Shown here: positions 26,459 to 35,563 of the stretch, piece after piece
How the letters are laid out: each line of letters starts with the position of its first letter
Position numbering within the stretch: position 1 is the first letter of the stretch
NCBI GenBank assembly: GCA_910586255.1
Contig: CAJUHR010000023.1
Coordinates: 18,300-82,299, forward strand
Direction of reading: 5' to 3'
Length of the DNA stretch: 64,000 nt
Source of the DNA: an uncultured Lachnospiraceae bacterium
GTDB lineage: Bacteria; Bacillota; Clostridia; Lachnospirales; Lachnospiraceae
The notes under the pieces: model-generated
Database searches by the model: none
Seen by the model: only the letters and a program-made list of their open reading frames with translations
What the model was told of the DNA's origin: nothing
Made by a program: the position numbers and the translations under genes

Positions 26459-29400
26459 ATGGCGAAGATAAGGATAAATTCTTATGAGGAACTGTGGAGG
26501 CTGGCCTGTCAGACCACCGGGGAGATGATGGAGGAGTGCAGGAACAATATTGACTGGGAATCGGTTCCCTATGATCCAAAGACAACCATTGCGGATATGA
26601 TGGAAAAGCGGCTGGTAGGGGCGGATACTTATACCATGGAGATGGCCCGTGCCATCCGGGCTGCGGGTCTTCGGTTAGAGCATGTGGAGGAGTCTCCCAG
26701 GAAGAAGGCGGCCCAGGCATTTTTGGAGATGTATAAGGGAGTCTTTGAGGAGCATTTAGACAAGAGGGCGGAGATGGAAGCCATGATAACTCTTTCTTCC
26801 ATGCTTACGGATCCGTCCTATGAGATACCCCGGCCTGTCAGGGTGGAGGCCAGCCGAAAGGGCACGGAGGCGGACAGAGCGAAGGATCAGTTTTCCCAGG
26901 ATCTTTTTCTGTATAATGCCATGTTTGAATCGTTTTTTAAGAATCAGGTGATTGAGGACAGGGCGCCCTCCAACATCTCGGAGATTCAGTCCGAGCAGCG
27001 GGTGTTTGAGCGGCTGAACCGGTTTCTCCCCCAGGGGGAGGAGATGGCTCCTTTTCGGCAGAGGGGCGGGTATGTGGCCCAGGCTTCTCTGGATGTCAGG
27101 CCCCGGTCGGTTACCATGGTGATGGAGCCCAATGCGGTTACCGATGTGACTGTGGACAATTATGTGTCCCGGATTCGGACGGCCCGTCCAAAGCGGGCGG
27201 ACCGGGAGTGGGGTTTCTCCACCTTTGATAATATGATGGCCGGAATTTACAATGACGATGAGCTGCAGGCCATTGAGCAGAGCGGAAGAAGTTTTATAGA
27301 AACCGTGTTCATAGACGGGAAAAGTGTCAGGGAACTGTACGAAAGGAAGAGAAAGGAAACCCGTGAGGATTATGAAAACCGGATCAAATGTGAGGTGGTG
27401 GCCTGTGCCTTAGAGGGAAAGGGAAAGATCGATATCTGCCCCTTTGAGCGTCAGGGAAACAGCTTCGTGATGAGGGATCCCATCCCCATGCGGGTGAAGG
27501 TCAACTTAAAGGAGGAGGTTCCCATCTGGAAGCGGGCCCTGCGGTTTTTACATATTAAGTCGGAGACAAAAAAGGAGAAGGCGGAGCGGATCAGCATGGA
27601 TGATCTGCAGGCCGAGGAGCGTCAGGGAAGGATCCGGCAGCAGGTGGCAGAGCTTCGTGAGCGGGAGAGAAACCGCCAGATGGCGGCCCGGGAAGTACAG
27701 CAGAGGAAGGAAGCCTTAGCCCGGGATGAGGAGCTCTATTTTGGCTTCCTGGGAGATTCGGAGGAGGAGCGGGCAAAGGAAGTCCGGAGCCGGCTGGTGA
27801 CAAAACCGGATCACATCTGCTTTTTAGATACCATGGACCGTTATGATTCACGGGTGAATTTTGCCCGTTCTTATGCTCTCATAAAGGGGCTGACTCTAGA
27901 GCAGGTTCTCTCGGATGATCCGGCCCTGGCAGAGCGAAAAAGGGAGATCGGCAGGGAGCTGATGGAGCAGTATAGCCTTGTAAGCAGGGAGGAATATGAG
28001 AAAACCCATGGTTCCGGGGCAGATTATGATGCTTATCTTCAGGAAAAGAAAACCAGGGCATTTGAGACCTTCCAGGAGATACACCAACAGCTCCTTGCCC
28101 AGCCCTATCGGCCCATGGCAGATACCAGGCCGGAGACTTTGGCTGCCCATTACCAGGAGAATGCCCAGATAGGAAGTTTTGCGGTCAATAACATCCAGTG
28201 TGTATCTTCTCTTGTGAGGGATGTAAACCGGCAGGAATTTAACACCTTGTCCGATGATTTTATGCGGATAGGGCAAATCCGGTACGGGGCTCTTTTTGCG
28301 GAATACATGGCAAGCGATACCTATGTGTGGCCCCATGCCTCCGCTGACAGAGGAGAGGTGGCCACAGGAGCGTTTGCCAGAGCTGCCATGGAGCAGTATC
28401 AAAAGGAGCTGGCCCAGTGCCTCACCTACGGGGATGCCATAGGGCGGATTGCCATCCAGCGCCAAATGGGTACAACGAATCTGCAGGCGGATATGGCGGA
28501 ATTTACATCTGCTCAGGAAAAGAATTTTTATGAGGCGGCCCATTATGCGGAAAGCGGCAGAAATCCGGTGAGCTTATTTGACCAGAGCACCGGGATGTAT
28601 ACCGTGAAAAATGTGAAAGAGATCGGTGACATGATCCGGCAGGCGGACAAAAGCTGGCAGGATGAGTTTGAGGAGATCAGCGCCTCAGACATCATCCGGA
28701 GTGACCCGAAAGTGCGGATGCGGGAGCAGCAGCGGCAGATGATACGGGAGGTCATAGACAACCATGTCCGTCTCCAGAAGCGGGATGATGAGATTTATTT
28801 TGGATTTCTGGGGGAGAGCGAAGCCGCCATTGGGGGCCGGATGGCAGAGATTACCCGTTTCCAGGAGGATGAGAAGGAATTTTATACGGCAAATACCATG
28901 GACCGTCAGTCGTCAAGGGTCAATGTGGTCCGGGCCTATGCCATGACGAGAGGGATGAGCCTGGAACAGGTACTGTCGGAGGATCCGGCTTTGGACGAGA
29001 GAAAGGCGCAGATCGGAAGGGAGTTTGCGGAGAGGATTACCATACTGTCTAAGGAGGAGTACGGAAAGCTTCACGGCTCGGAGGACGGGTATGAGCAGTA
29101 CCGGACGGAAAAGAAGGAGGATATCTTTAAAATGGCCCGGGAAATACATCCGGCGATGATGGGGATCTCCTATGAACCTTTGGCGGATATAGAGCCGGAG
29201 ACATTGGCGGCAGGCTATGAAAAGGGAATGTTTATCCGGAATATTTCTCAGGATTTTGAGCAGTCCTTTAAGCTGATGAGCATTTATCACAAGGATGAGA
29301 TGGAGGCTTTGACGGACCGGTCCAGGGCTATGGGGGAGTATAAATGTCTGGGGGATTACTGTAAGTTTTTGGCATCGGATTCCTATGTGAGTCCGGACAC

Positions 29401-29863
29401 TGCGGAGCACAGGGATGAGATGGACATTACCAATGCCATGGTGGCCAGAGAGAATCTGAAGAACTATGTGAAGGCTACTAAGGAATGCAGAGCCTGCGGG
29501 GATTTGTCCGCAAAGGTTGATGAGCGGATGGCTATAGCGGGAGTGATCCTGACGGAGGCCATTTACACCAAGGTGTCGGGAAGCGGGGAAGGCTACCGGC
29601 AGGTGGCGGAGGATCTGACCGCCGGCGGGCCGCCCGTTTGCTTTTTTGATGAGAGGGAGAGTATGTATGTGGTGGGAGATCCCGGGGAGATTCACCGGCA
29701 AATGGAGGCCAAAGGGATTCTGGCCAGGGATGGGGGAAAAGTGAAGATGAGCCTGGATGAGCTGGGAGACGGAGGAAAGAAGCTTGGCAGGACGGGATTT
29801 GGAAAGAAGGGGACAGAGAAACATAAGGAGGTGCTGCATAGTAAGCAGCAAAAGACCCTTTGA
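26459..29863 (+). CDS. Large protein with two FGFLG repeat modules
   Basis: A 1134-residue soluble protein of unknown function. Residues 1-400 are an unrecognised mixed domain. Two related modules follow, beginning at FGFLG residues 428 and 781, so about 350 residues each. Shared landmarks in order are YFGFLG, a MDRxxSRVN segment, GLTLEQVLSDDPAL / GMSLEQVLSEDPAL, PETLAA, and a late FDxxxxMYxV strand. A third copy lies in the N-terminus of the next gene. The tail is Lys-rich. AAGGAG eight bases upstream and the coding start MAKIRINSYEEL fix the start. No transmembrane segment or enzyme motif is seen. Confidence 0.7.
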   Translation: MAKIRINSYEELWRLACQTTGEMMEECRNNIDWESVPYDPKTTIADMMEKRLVGADTYTMEMARAIRAAGLRLEHVEESPRKKAAQAFLEMYKGVFEEHLDKRAEMEAMITLSSMLTDPSYEIPRPVRVEASRKGTEADRAKDQFSQDLFLYNAMFESFFKNQVIEDRAPSNISEIQSEQRVFERLNRFLPQGEEMAPFRQRGGYVAQASLDVRPRSVTMVMEPNAVTDVTVDNYVSRIRTARPKRADREWGFSTFDNMMAGIYNDDELQAIEQSGRSFIETVFIDGKSVRELYERKRKETREDYENRIKCEVVACALEGKGKIDICPFERQGNSFVMRDPIPMRVKVNLKEEVPIWKRALRFLHIKSETKKEKAERISMDDLQAEERQGRIRQQVAELRERERNRQMAAREVQQRKEALARDEELYFGFLGDSEEERAKEVRSRLVTKPDHICFLDTMDRYDSRVNFARSYALIKGLTLEQVLSDDPALAERKREIGRELMEQYSLVSREEYEKTHGSGADYDAYLQEKKTRAFETFQEIHQQLLAQPYRPMADTRPETLAAHYQENAQIGSFAVNNIQCVSSLVRDVNRQEFNTLSDDFMRIGQIRYGALFAEYMASDTYVWPHASADRGEVATGAFARAAMEQYQKELAQCLTYGDAIGRIAIQRQMGTTNLQADMAEFTSAQEKNFYEAAHYAESGRNPVSLFDQSTGMYTVKNVKEIGDMIRQADKSWQDEFEEISASDIIRSDPKVRMREQQRQMIREVIDNHVRLQKRDDEIYFGFLGESEAAIGGRMAEITRFQEDEKEFYTANTMDRQSSRVNVVRAYAMTRGMSLEQVLSEDPALDERKAQIGREFAERITILSKEEYGKLHGSEDGYEQYRTEKKEDIFKMAREIHPAMMGISYEPLADIEPETLAAGYEKGMFIRNISQDFEQSFKLMSIYHKDEMEALTDRSRAMGEYKCLGDYCKFLASDSYVSPDTAEHRDEMDITNAMVARENLKNYVKATKECRACGDLSAKVDERMAIAGVILTEAIYTKVSGSGEGYRQVAEDLTAGGPPVCFFDERESMYVVGDPGEIHRQMEAKGILARDGGKVKMSLDELGDGGKKLGRTGFGKKGTEKHKEVLHSKQQKTL

Positions 29864-29894
29864 CCATTCTGCGATTATATAAGGAGGAAGAATT

Positions 29895-32800
29895 ATGCCG
29901 CAGAGAAGGACCGGGAAGGTTTCGGAGGCTTCGGAGAAGGAACTGAGATTTTTGGGGGAAATGGCCGGGGTGATCGGAAGGCTGGGAGATGAGGAGCTGG
30001 CAAGAGGGATCCGCAATCCCGAAATTTCCCGGAGAATCCGTGGGTTTCTGGGAAAGAGCGGGGCGTCCTCTGTTGAGAGAATGATGATTGAGGATTTGGA
30101 GCGGGAGGATGAGAAGGAGCCGGTCTGGGAGCTGGTGAGGGGAATCTGCAGCAGAGAGGGGCAGAAGCGCCAGATGGAGAGGGCTATTTTGCGGGAGACG
30201 CAGGTGTATCAGAGGGATGATCAGGCCTTTTTCGGGTTTCTGGGAGAGGATGAGGCGGCAGTCACCCGTGGATTTGAGCAGGTTACTTCCTATAATGACG
30301 GGAAGAATAAGGTTCATCTTTTGAATACCACATTCCGCAGCGGAAGCCGGGTCAGCTTAGCAAGGCTTTATGCATTGTCTCAGGGAATGTCTCTTAAGGA
30401 GGTTCTTTCGGATGAGCCGGCGGCTTTGGAAGAAAAGCGGAGAATGGGGACAGAGCTGATTGAGAAGATCCGTTTTTTGGGGCCGGAGGAGTATGAAAGG
30501 GAGAGAGGCGGACAGGGAGATTATACTGCCTATTATGAGGGCAAAAAGAGGGAGATGTTTTCCCTCTTTGAGGATCTGTACCGGGGTCTGGCGAGGCAGC
30601 CACTTCATTTCCCGGAGAGCCGGAAGCCGGAGGCCCTGGCAGAGAGCTATCAGGAGCTTATGTTTATTGCCACGGCTTCCCAGGATCTTCAGCAGTGTTT
30701 TTCCCGGGAGGTGGAGAGTGTTGCGCCGAAGGAGTTTGGGGAGAAGGCCGGGATTGCCAGGACCATCGGAGAGATGAAGTATATGGGAGAATACTGTGAA
30801 TTTCTCACATCGGATCTTTACGTTATGCCCGATCCCCGGCGGACCGGGGAGGCGGGAGATCTGGCCAAAGCCATTGCGGCAAAGGAGAATATGGAGCGGT
30901 TTTTGCAGGATACCAGAAAATGCACCACCTGTGAACAGATCGGGGAGAAAATCGACAGGGACTGGGGAGTTGCCGCGCTGGCCCTGAAAAGTGACTTAGG
31001 CCAGGTTCTGATTGAAAATCCCGGGATGTTTGGCCAGAGTGCGGATTACCTGTTCACAGGGGAGGGGCCGGTCTGTTTCTATGATCCCAGGACAAAACAG
31101 TACCAGGTAGGTCCTGCCCGGGAGATTGAAAAAAGATCTCTTGAGGCTGCGAGAGAGACTGGAAAATACCGGATTTCTCCGGACAGGGAGAGAGAGCTGA
31201 AAGAAGGGATGGAGGTAATCAGCCTTTCGGAGCTTGAGGAGGCCGGGAGAGAGAAGGAGCGGGAGGAATTTGACAAGCTGGAAGCGTATTTTGAGAAGCA
31301 GGCAAAGCACCGTGGAAATTCGGCGTATTTCCGGGATGTAACCGGGGCTTTGGAGCGGCTTCGCCAGTGCCGGAAGGCTCCCGCCAGCAAAGAAAGCGCC
31401 ATGGAGCTGGTGGAGGCCGGAAAGGAGCTTAAGAAGGCCTGTGATCAATATCTGGCTGAGAGAAAGGGTGCCGTTACCTTTTGGGGACGGGAAAGGCTTC
31501 GGATGGTAGAGCAGCTGAACCGTTTCGTGGAGCAGCAGAATTTTGATCAGGTTCGGGATATGCGGGTGGTGAAGAGTTATGAGGGAAAAACCTGGGAGCA
31601 GGTGGGAAGGATTCCTCTGGCGGAGATTACCTTAAAGGGACCATCGGAAACGGTGGGAGCGAACCTAAGCCAACGGCTGAAGGTGGAGTATGGAGGGAAA
31701 ACAGGGTTTTTCACGGAGAAGAAGGAGATACGGAATACCAATTATTATGTAAATAAACTGATTGACAGTCAGGAGGATCCCGGGAAAAAGCAGCTTTTGT
31801 CCAATAACCGGGCCTGGATTTCCGAATATGTGGGGCTTATGGATCTTTTTCAGAGAAATCCCGATACCGCATCCTTCCATCTGTGGAGAGGAACCATGCT
31901 GGAAGCCTGGAACAAAAATCACCTGGAAAGAGAGGCCGGCCGGACAGAGCAAGGACGGGAGATTCTGGAAATGACAGACTGGGACCGTCTGACACACAAG
32001 ATTATGAGCGAATACTACCGCAGATCCGATGAGCAGGGGAATTTTGCGGGAGCTGACAGGAAAAATCAGGAATTTTTGAAGGTGCTTGAGGATCTTAAAG
32101 TGCCTCAGAAGGAACAGCAGATCCTTGTCAGAAACCAGGAGTTTCTCTTGGGCTTAAAAAGGCCGGATGAGAATGTGACGGACCGGGAATATGAGTTTCT
32201 CCGGGCAAGGTATGAGATCCTCCTAAATAAATGGAAGCTATGTCAGAGGCTGGACGGGATGAAGGAAACAGGCGGGGAAGAAAAGAGGCAGAGCCTGGAG
32301 AACAAAATCCGCTTCGTTGATGTTTTGCTGGAGGACAAAAAGCTGGGCCGGCAGGTGTTTGAGACCACGAAGGCAGTGGGCACGGCTTCCATCAGCGATA
32401 GTGTGGGGAGATTCGGAGGAGACGGAAGCGGAGTCAATGAGCTTACCAGCCGGAATATTGCCTCCTCCCGGATTGCGGAGCTTTTGGGAATCGGGGGAAT
32501 CCTGGCCCATTCGGAGAAGATGGTGGTCCGGTCGGGAGACCGGCAGGTTGCCGGCTGCTTTATGGAGCTGGCCCAGGGCATGGACGCCAGATCCGGAGAT
32601 TATGTGTCCCAGAGAGGCTTAAACCAGGTGGAGCTTGTGCCTTCCCGGACGGAAGGAGGGCCGGACCGTTTTTACCAGACCGGATCGTTTCTTCGGGATA
32701 TGACCACCCTGGAGGTTCTGGATTATCTCTGTGCCCAGAACGACCGACATTCGGGGAATATGCTGTATCGGTTAAGCCCGGCGGACGAGAATGGAAAGAG

Positions 32801-34382
32801 GCAGATCATCGGTCTCCAGGGCATCGACAATGATCTGTCCTTCGGCAGCCGGGATGATGTGACCAGCCGCTTTCATAAGGGTCTGGAAAATATGACATTT
32901 ATTGACCATGAGCTGGCGGAGAAGGTCAGGGCCTTAGACGAGCGGACCATACGGTTTGCCCTGGAGGATCTGCTTCCCCAGAATCATATCTCGGCCGCGG
33001 TGAAGCGGGTGACAAACCTTCAGCAGCACCTGAAAGAAAATATGGTGGAGCTGGACAGCCCGGAGAAATGGGAGCTGGAGCAGGTGGATTTGTCTGCCTA
33101 TCCTAAGGAGCGGGACGGGGAGCTGGAGCCGGAGATGAAAAAATATGTGGAGGGAGTAAGAAAAATCCAGGATGCTGTGGCCGGGAGTGAGATTTTTATC
33201 CATCCCAGCGGCATGATCAATGAGGAGCTTGAGACCGTGAGGGAAACCTTTGGGGAGAGAGAACGGGCAGAGGAGGATCTGTTTGAGGGGTTGAGAGGAA
33301 TTTTTGATTTCCAGGAGGCCACGGTGGAGAAGGCGGCCCTGACCCCGGAACCGGAGCGAGAGAGGGACTCTCATCATGAGAGGAGCTTTCACGGTGAGAG
33401 GAGTTCTCTTCCGGAGAGAAATTCTCATCGCGAGAAGATTTCTCTTAGTGAGATAGACCCTCATGGCAGGAGGAGTTCTCTACCTGAGAAGAGTTCCCGT
33501 CATGAACAGGATTCCCATAAAGAAAAGGAGCCTCTTACTTTGAACGGCAAAAAGCATGGGGGCCGGGTTTTGTCCCTGATGCTTCTTGTGCTGGCGTCCT
33601 TTACCTTTACTTTTTTGTACTCCGGAAAAACTCTGACCGCTTACGCCGCTTCCGGGTGGCAGCAGCAGGACGGGGCCTGGTATTTCCATAATCCGGACGG
33701 AAGCGTGCAGACCGGGTGGATTATGGATAAGGGAAAGAGCTATTATCTGTATCCGGACGGGCGCTGCGCCATGGATACGGTTACACCGGACGGCTACTAT
33801 GTGGACGGAAGCGGCGCCTGGTGGCAGAGGAAAAGCTCTGTTTTGGGGGTGGAGATTGTCGCACCGAAGGGGTTTTTGGGGCCGGAGGATCCGGTGGAGC
33901 TTGGAATGTGGAGTGGGGAGGCTTCCCTTATTCTGATGCGGAGGGCTCTGGAAAGCGCTTTTGGCGGCAAACGGACCTTGCGGATTCAGGAACAGTCCGT
34001 AGAATACATAGATAAGGAGACAAAGGAACCGATCATCACTCTCTCGCGGAACCGGGAGACAGGAGAGTACAGGCTGGATCTGACCATGGAGCTGGATCCG
34101 GAAAGCCGGGAGCTTTCCCGGGCCGCCACCTATGATTATCAGGTATTCCAGGCATTTTTGTACCAGTTTGATTCTGCGCCGGAAATACTGGAACAGGCTA
34201 TTGTGTCAGCCTGGAACGGACAAAATCACTGGAATATTAATCGGCAGAGCCAGGTTACGGTGGCGGACTGTCAGGTGAGATACACGGCGGGAACCGGATA
34301 CGGAACCTTTTGGCTCAAAGAACGGCATCCGGACATTATAACAGACAGACCGGAAAGCGGAGGATGGACAGATGAGTCATGA
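29895..34382 (+). CDS. Multidomain kinase-fold protein with wall-binding repeats
   Basis: A 1495-residue fusion. Residues ~110-440 are an FGFLG module. Residues ~470-1060 repeat the helical-plus-kinase region of the two upstream kinases, with the GFFTEKK strand, the SSRIAELLGIGGILAHSE helix, DRHSGN at 950-955 and GIDND at 976-980. A charged linker of hexapeptide repeats (about 1156-1215) leads to a signal-peptide-like hydrophobic segment (1225-1245) with a possible cleavage site AYA (1249-1251). Choline-binding-type wall repeats (WYFHNPDGSVQTGW, YYLYPDGR) follow, then an unrecognised ~180-residue C-domain. Start: AAGGAGGAAG seven bases before the ATG. It could place kinase inside and repeats outside the membrane, or be cleaved. 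Confidence 0.78.
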   Translation: MPQRRTGKVSEASEKELRFLGEMAGVIGRLGDEELARGIRNPEISRRIRGFLGKSGASSVERMMIEDLEREDEKEPVWELVRGICSREGQKRQMERAILRETQVYQRDDQAFFGFLGEDEAAVTRGFEQVTSYNDGKNKVHLLNTTFRSGSRVSLARLYALSQGMSLKEVLSDEPAALEEKRRMGTELIEKIRFLGPEEYERERGGQGDYTAYYEGKKREMFSLFEDLYRGLARQPLHFPESRKPEALAESYQELMFIATASQDLQQCFSREVESVAPKEFGEKAGIARTIGEMKYMGEYCEFLTSDLYVMPDPRRTGEAGDLAKAIAAKENMERFLQDTRKCTTCEQIGEKIDRDWGVAALALKSDLGQVLIENPGMFGQSADYLFTGEGPVCFYDPRTKQYQVGPAREIEKRSLEAARETGKYRISPDRERELKEGMEVISLSELEEAGREKEREEFDKLEAYFEKQAKHRGNSAYFRDVTGALERLRQCRKAPASKESAMELVEAGKELKKACDQYLAERKGAVTFWGRERLRMVEQLNRFVEQQNFDQVRDMRVVKSYEGKTWEQVGRIPLAEITLKGPSETVGANLSQRLKVEYGGKTGFFTEKKEIRNTNYYVNKLIDSQEDPGKKQLLSNNRAWISEYVGLMDLFQRNPDTASFHLWRGTMLEAWNKNHLEREAGRTEQGREILEMTDWDRLTHKIMSEYYRRSDEQGNFAGADRKNQEFLKVLEDLKVPQKEQQILVRNQEFLLGLKRPDENVTDREYEFLRARYEILLNKWKLCQRLDGMKETGGEEKRQSLENKIRFVDVLLEDKKLGRQVFETTKAVGTASISDSVGRFGGDGSGVNELTSRNIASSRIAELLGIGGILAHSEKMVVRSGDRQVAGCFMELAQGMDARSGDYVSQRGLNQVELVPSRTEGGPDRFYQTGSFLRDMTTLEVLDYLCAQNDRHSGNMLYRLSPADENGKRQIIGLQGIDNDLSFGSRDDVTSRFHKGLENMTFIDHELAEKVRALDERTIRFALEDLLPQNHISAAVKRVTNLQQHLKENMVELDSPEKWELEQVDLSAYPKERDGELEPEMKKYVEGVRKIQDAVAGSEIFIHPSGMINEELETVRETFGERERAEEDLFEGLRGIFDFQEATVEKAALTPEPERERDSHHERSFHGERSSLPERNSHREKISLSEIDPHGRRSSLPEKSSRHEQDSHKEKEPLTLNGKKHGGRVLSLMLLVLASFTFTFLYSGKTLTAYAASGWQQQDGAWYFHNPDGSVQTGWIMDKGKSYYLYPDGRCAMDTVTPDGYYVDGSGAWWQRKSSVLGVEIVAPKGFLGPEDPVELGMWSGEASLILMRRALESAFGGKRTLRIQEQSVEYIDKETKEPIITLSRNRETGEYRLDLTMELDPESRELSRAATYDYQVFQAFLYQFDSAPEILEQAIVSAWNGQNHWNINRQSQVTVADCQVRYTAGTGYGTFWLKERHPDIITDRPESGGWTDES
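33361..33540 (+). repeat. 18-base tandem repeat coding a hexapeptide linker
   Basis: About ten imperfect 18-base units encode six-residue repeats such as RSFHGE, RSSLPE, RNSHRE, KISLSE and a second RSSLPE. They lie between the kinase domain and the hydrophobic segment of the 29895 gene. Confidence 0.75.
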
Positions 34383-35547
34383 CTGGAGCCAGTGGAAGCT
34401 GATACAGGATTTTTTTCAGATCGGAGAAGACGGTACTATGCCGGAGGGCACCCGCCTTTTGATGGAGGCCATGGAGATGGTCCCCTATCAGAATAAAGAG
34501 GATATTGTGGTGGTGGATGCACCGGCAGATGACGGAATGTATATTATTCTGGAAGGGGACGCCAGAGTCTTGGACCGGCAGGGAAATCTGATCAATGAGC
34601 TGACGACAGGAGACATGGTAGGAGAGCTGGCACTGATCAAGGATGTGGTCCGGGGAGCCACGGTGCAGGCAAAGGGAGAGGTCCGGTGCGCCCATATTTC
34701 CCGGCCCTTGTTTGAGAAGATTGCAGGAAAGAACCGGAAGGTGTACGGGGCTCTTTTAGATCTTTTGTACACAAAGACCACCAATATGGTTCGGGAGCGG
34801 GAGCGGCTTCAGTCGGAGTTGGCCATTGCCGCAAGGATTCAGACGGGATTTTTGCCCAAATCTTTTGAAGAGTTTGGGCGCCTTCCGCACACGGCGGTGA
34901 CCGGGCGGATGGTTCCGGCCAAGGCGGTGGGCGGAGACTTTTATGATGTGTTTTTTATCGATGATACGCGGCTGGGCTTTCTGGTGGCAGACGTATCGGG
35001 AAAAGGGATCGGAGCGGCCCTGTTTATGACCATGGCAAAGATCCATATCCGCAATTATATGCGGCTTAATATGTCCATGGAGGAGATGGCAAGACGGGTC
35101 AATAAGCAGCTCAATGACGACAATGAGGAGGAGCTGTTTGTGACGGCCTTTATCTGCGTGCTGGACACAAAGGAGAACCGGCTTGATTTTATCAATGCAG
35201 GCCACAACAAGCCCTTCGTCAGCCGGCAGGGAGGAGATTTTCAGATGTTGGACTGCAAGGCGAATTTTGTCTTAGGGATGATGGAGCCCATGCCGTATAA
35301 CCGGCAGACTATTCAGCTGGAACCGGGAGATGCCATCTATCTGTATACGGACGGGGTGTCGGAGGCCATGAACCAGTCAGGAGAGCTGTTTGGGGAGGAG
35401 CGGATGCTTGCGGCCCTTAATACAGAGCCAAAGCTTAAGGAAAATCCGGACGGTCTGGTGGAACACATGTACCAAAAAATTGAGGAGTTTGCCCAGGGAG
35501 CGGAGCAGTCGGATGACATAACCATGGTGTATCTTTTCCGTGGATAA
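34372..35547 (+). CDS. Cyclic-nucleotide-binding PP2C (SpoIIE/RsbU-type) phosphatase
   Basis: A 391-residue soluble regulator. Residues ~35-130 form a cNMP-binding beta-barrel (GMYIILEGDARVLDRQGN, GDMVGELALIKDVVRGATV). A coiled segment (RERERLQSELAIAARIQTGF) leads to a PP2C/SpoIIE phosphatase domain (AVGGDFYDVFFI, LVADVSGKGIGAALFM, INAGHNKP, YTDGVSEAMN, QSDDITMV) with the usual metal-binding Asp residues. Such enzymes remove phosphate from Ser/Thr of partner proteins. Its start overlaps the kinase-fusion stop by 11 bases, which argues for a shared function. cAMP from the cyclase at 40759 is the obvious candidate ligand, but that is inference. Confidence 0.93.
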   Translation: MSHDWSQWKLIQDFFQIGEDGTMPEGTRLLMEAMEMVPYQNKEDIVVVDAPADDGMYIILEGDARVLDRQGNLINELTTGDMVGELALIKDVVRGATVQAKGEVRCAHISRPLFEKIAGKNRKVYGALLDLLYTKTTNMVRERERLQSELAIAARIQTGFLPKSFEEFGRLPHTAVTGRMVPAKAVGGDFYDVFFIDDTRLGFLVADVSGKGIGAALFMTMAKIHIRNYMRLNMSMEEMARRVNKQLNDDNEEELFVTAFICVLDTKENRLDFINAGHNKPFVSRQGGDFQMLDCKANFVLGMMEPMPYNRQTIQLEPGDAIYLYTDGVSEAMNQSGELFGEERMLAALNTEPKLKENPDGLVEHMYQKIEEFAQGAEQSDDITMVYLFRG

Positions 35548-35563
35548 ATTAGCAGAGAGGTGA

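Noticed and set aside
28913..30016. A 367-residue minus-strand frame across the gap between two large genes
   Set aside because: It is antisense to two well-supported plus-strand genes and has no recognisable domain or start signal.
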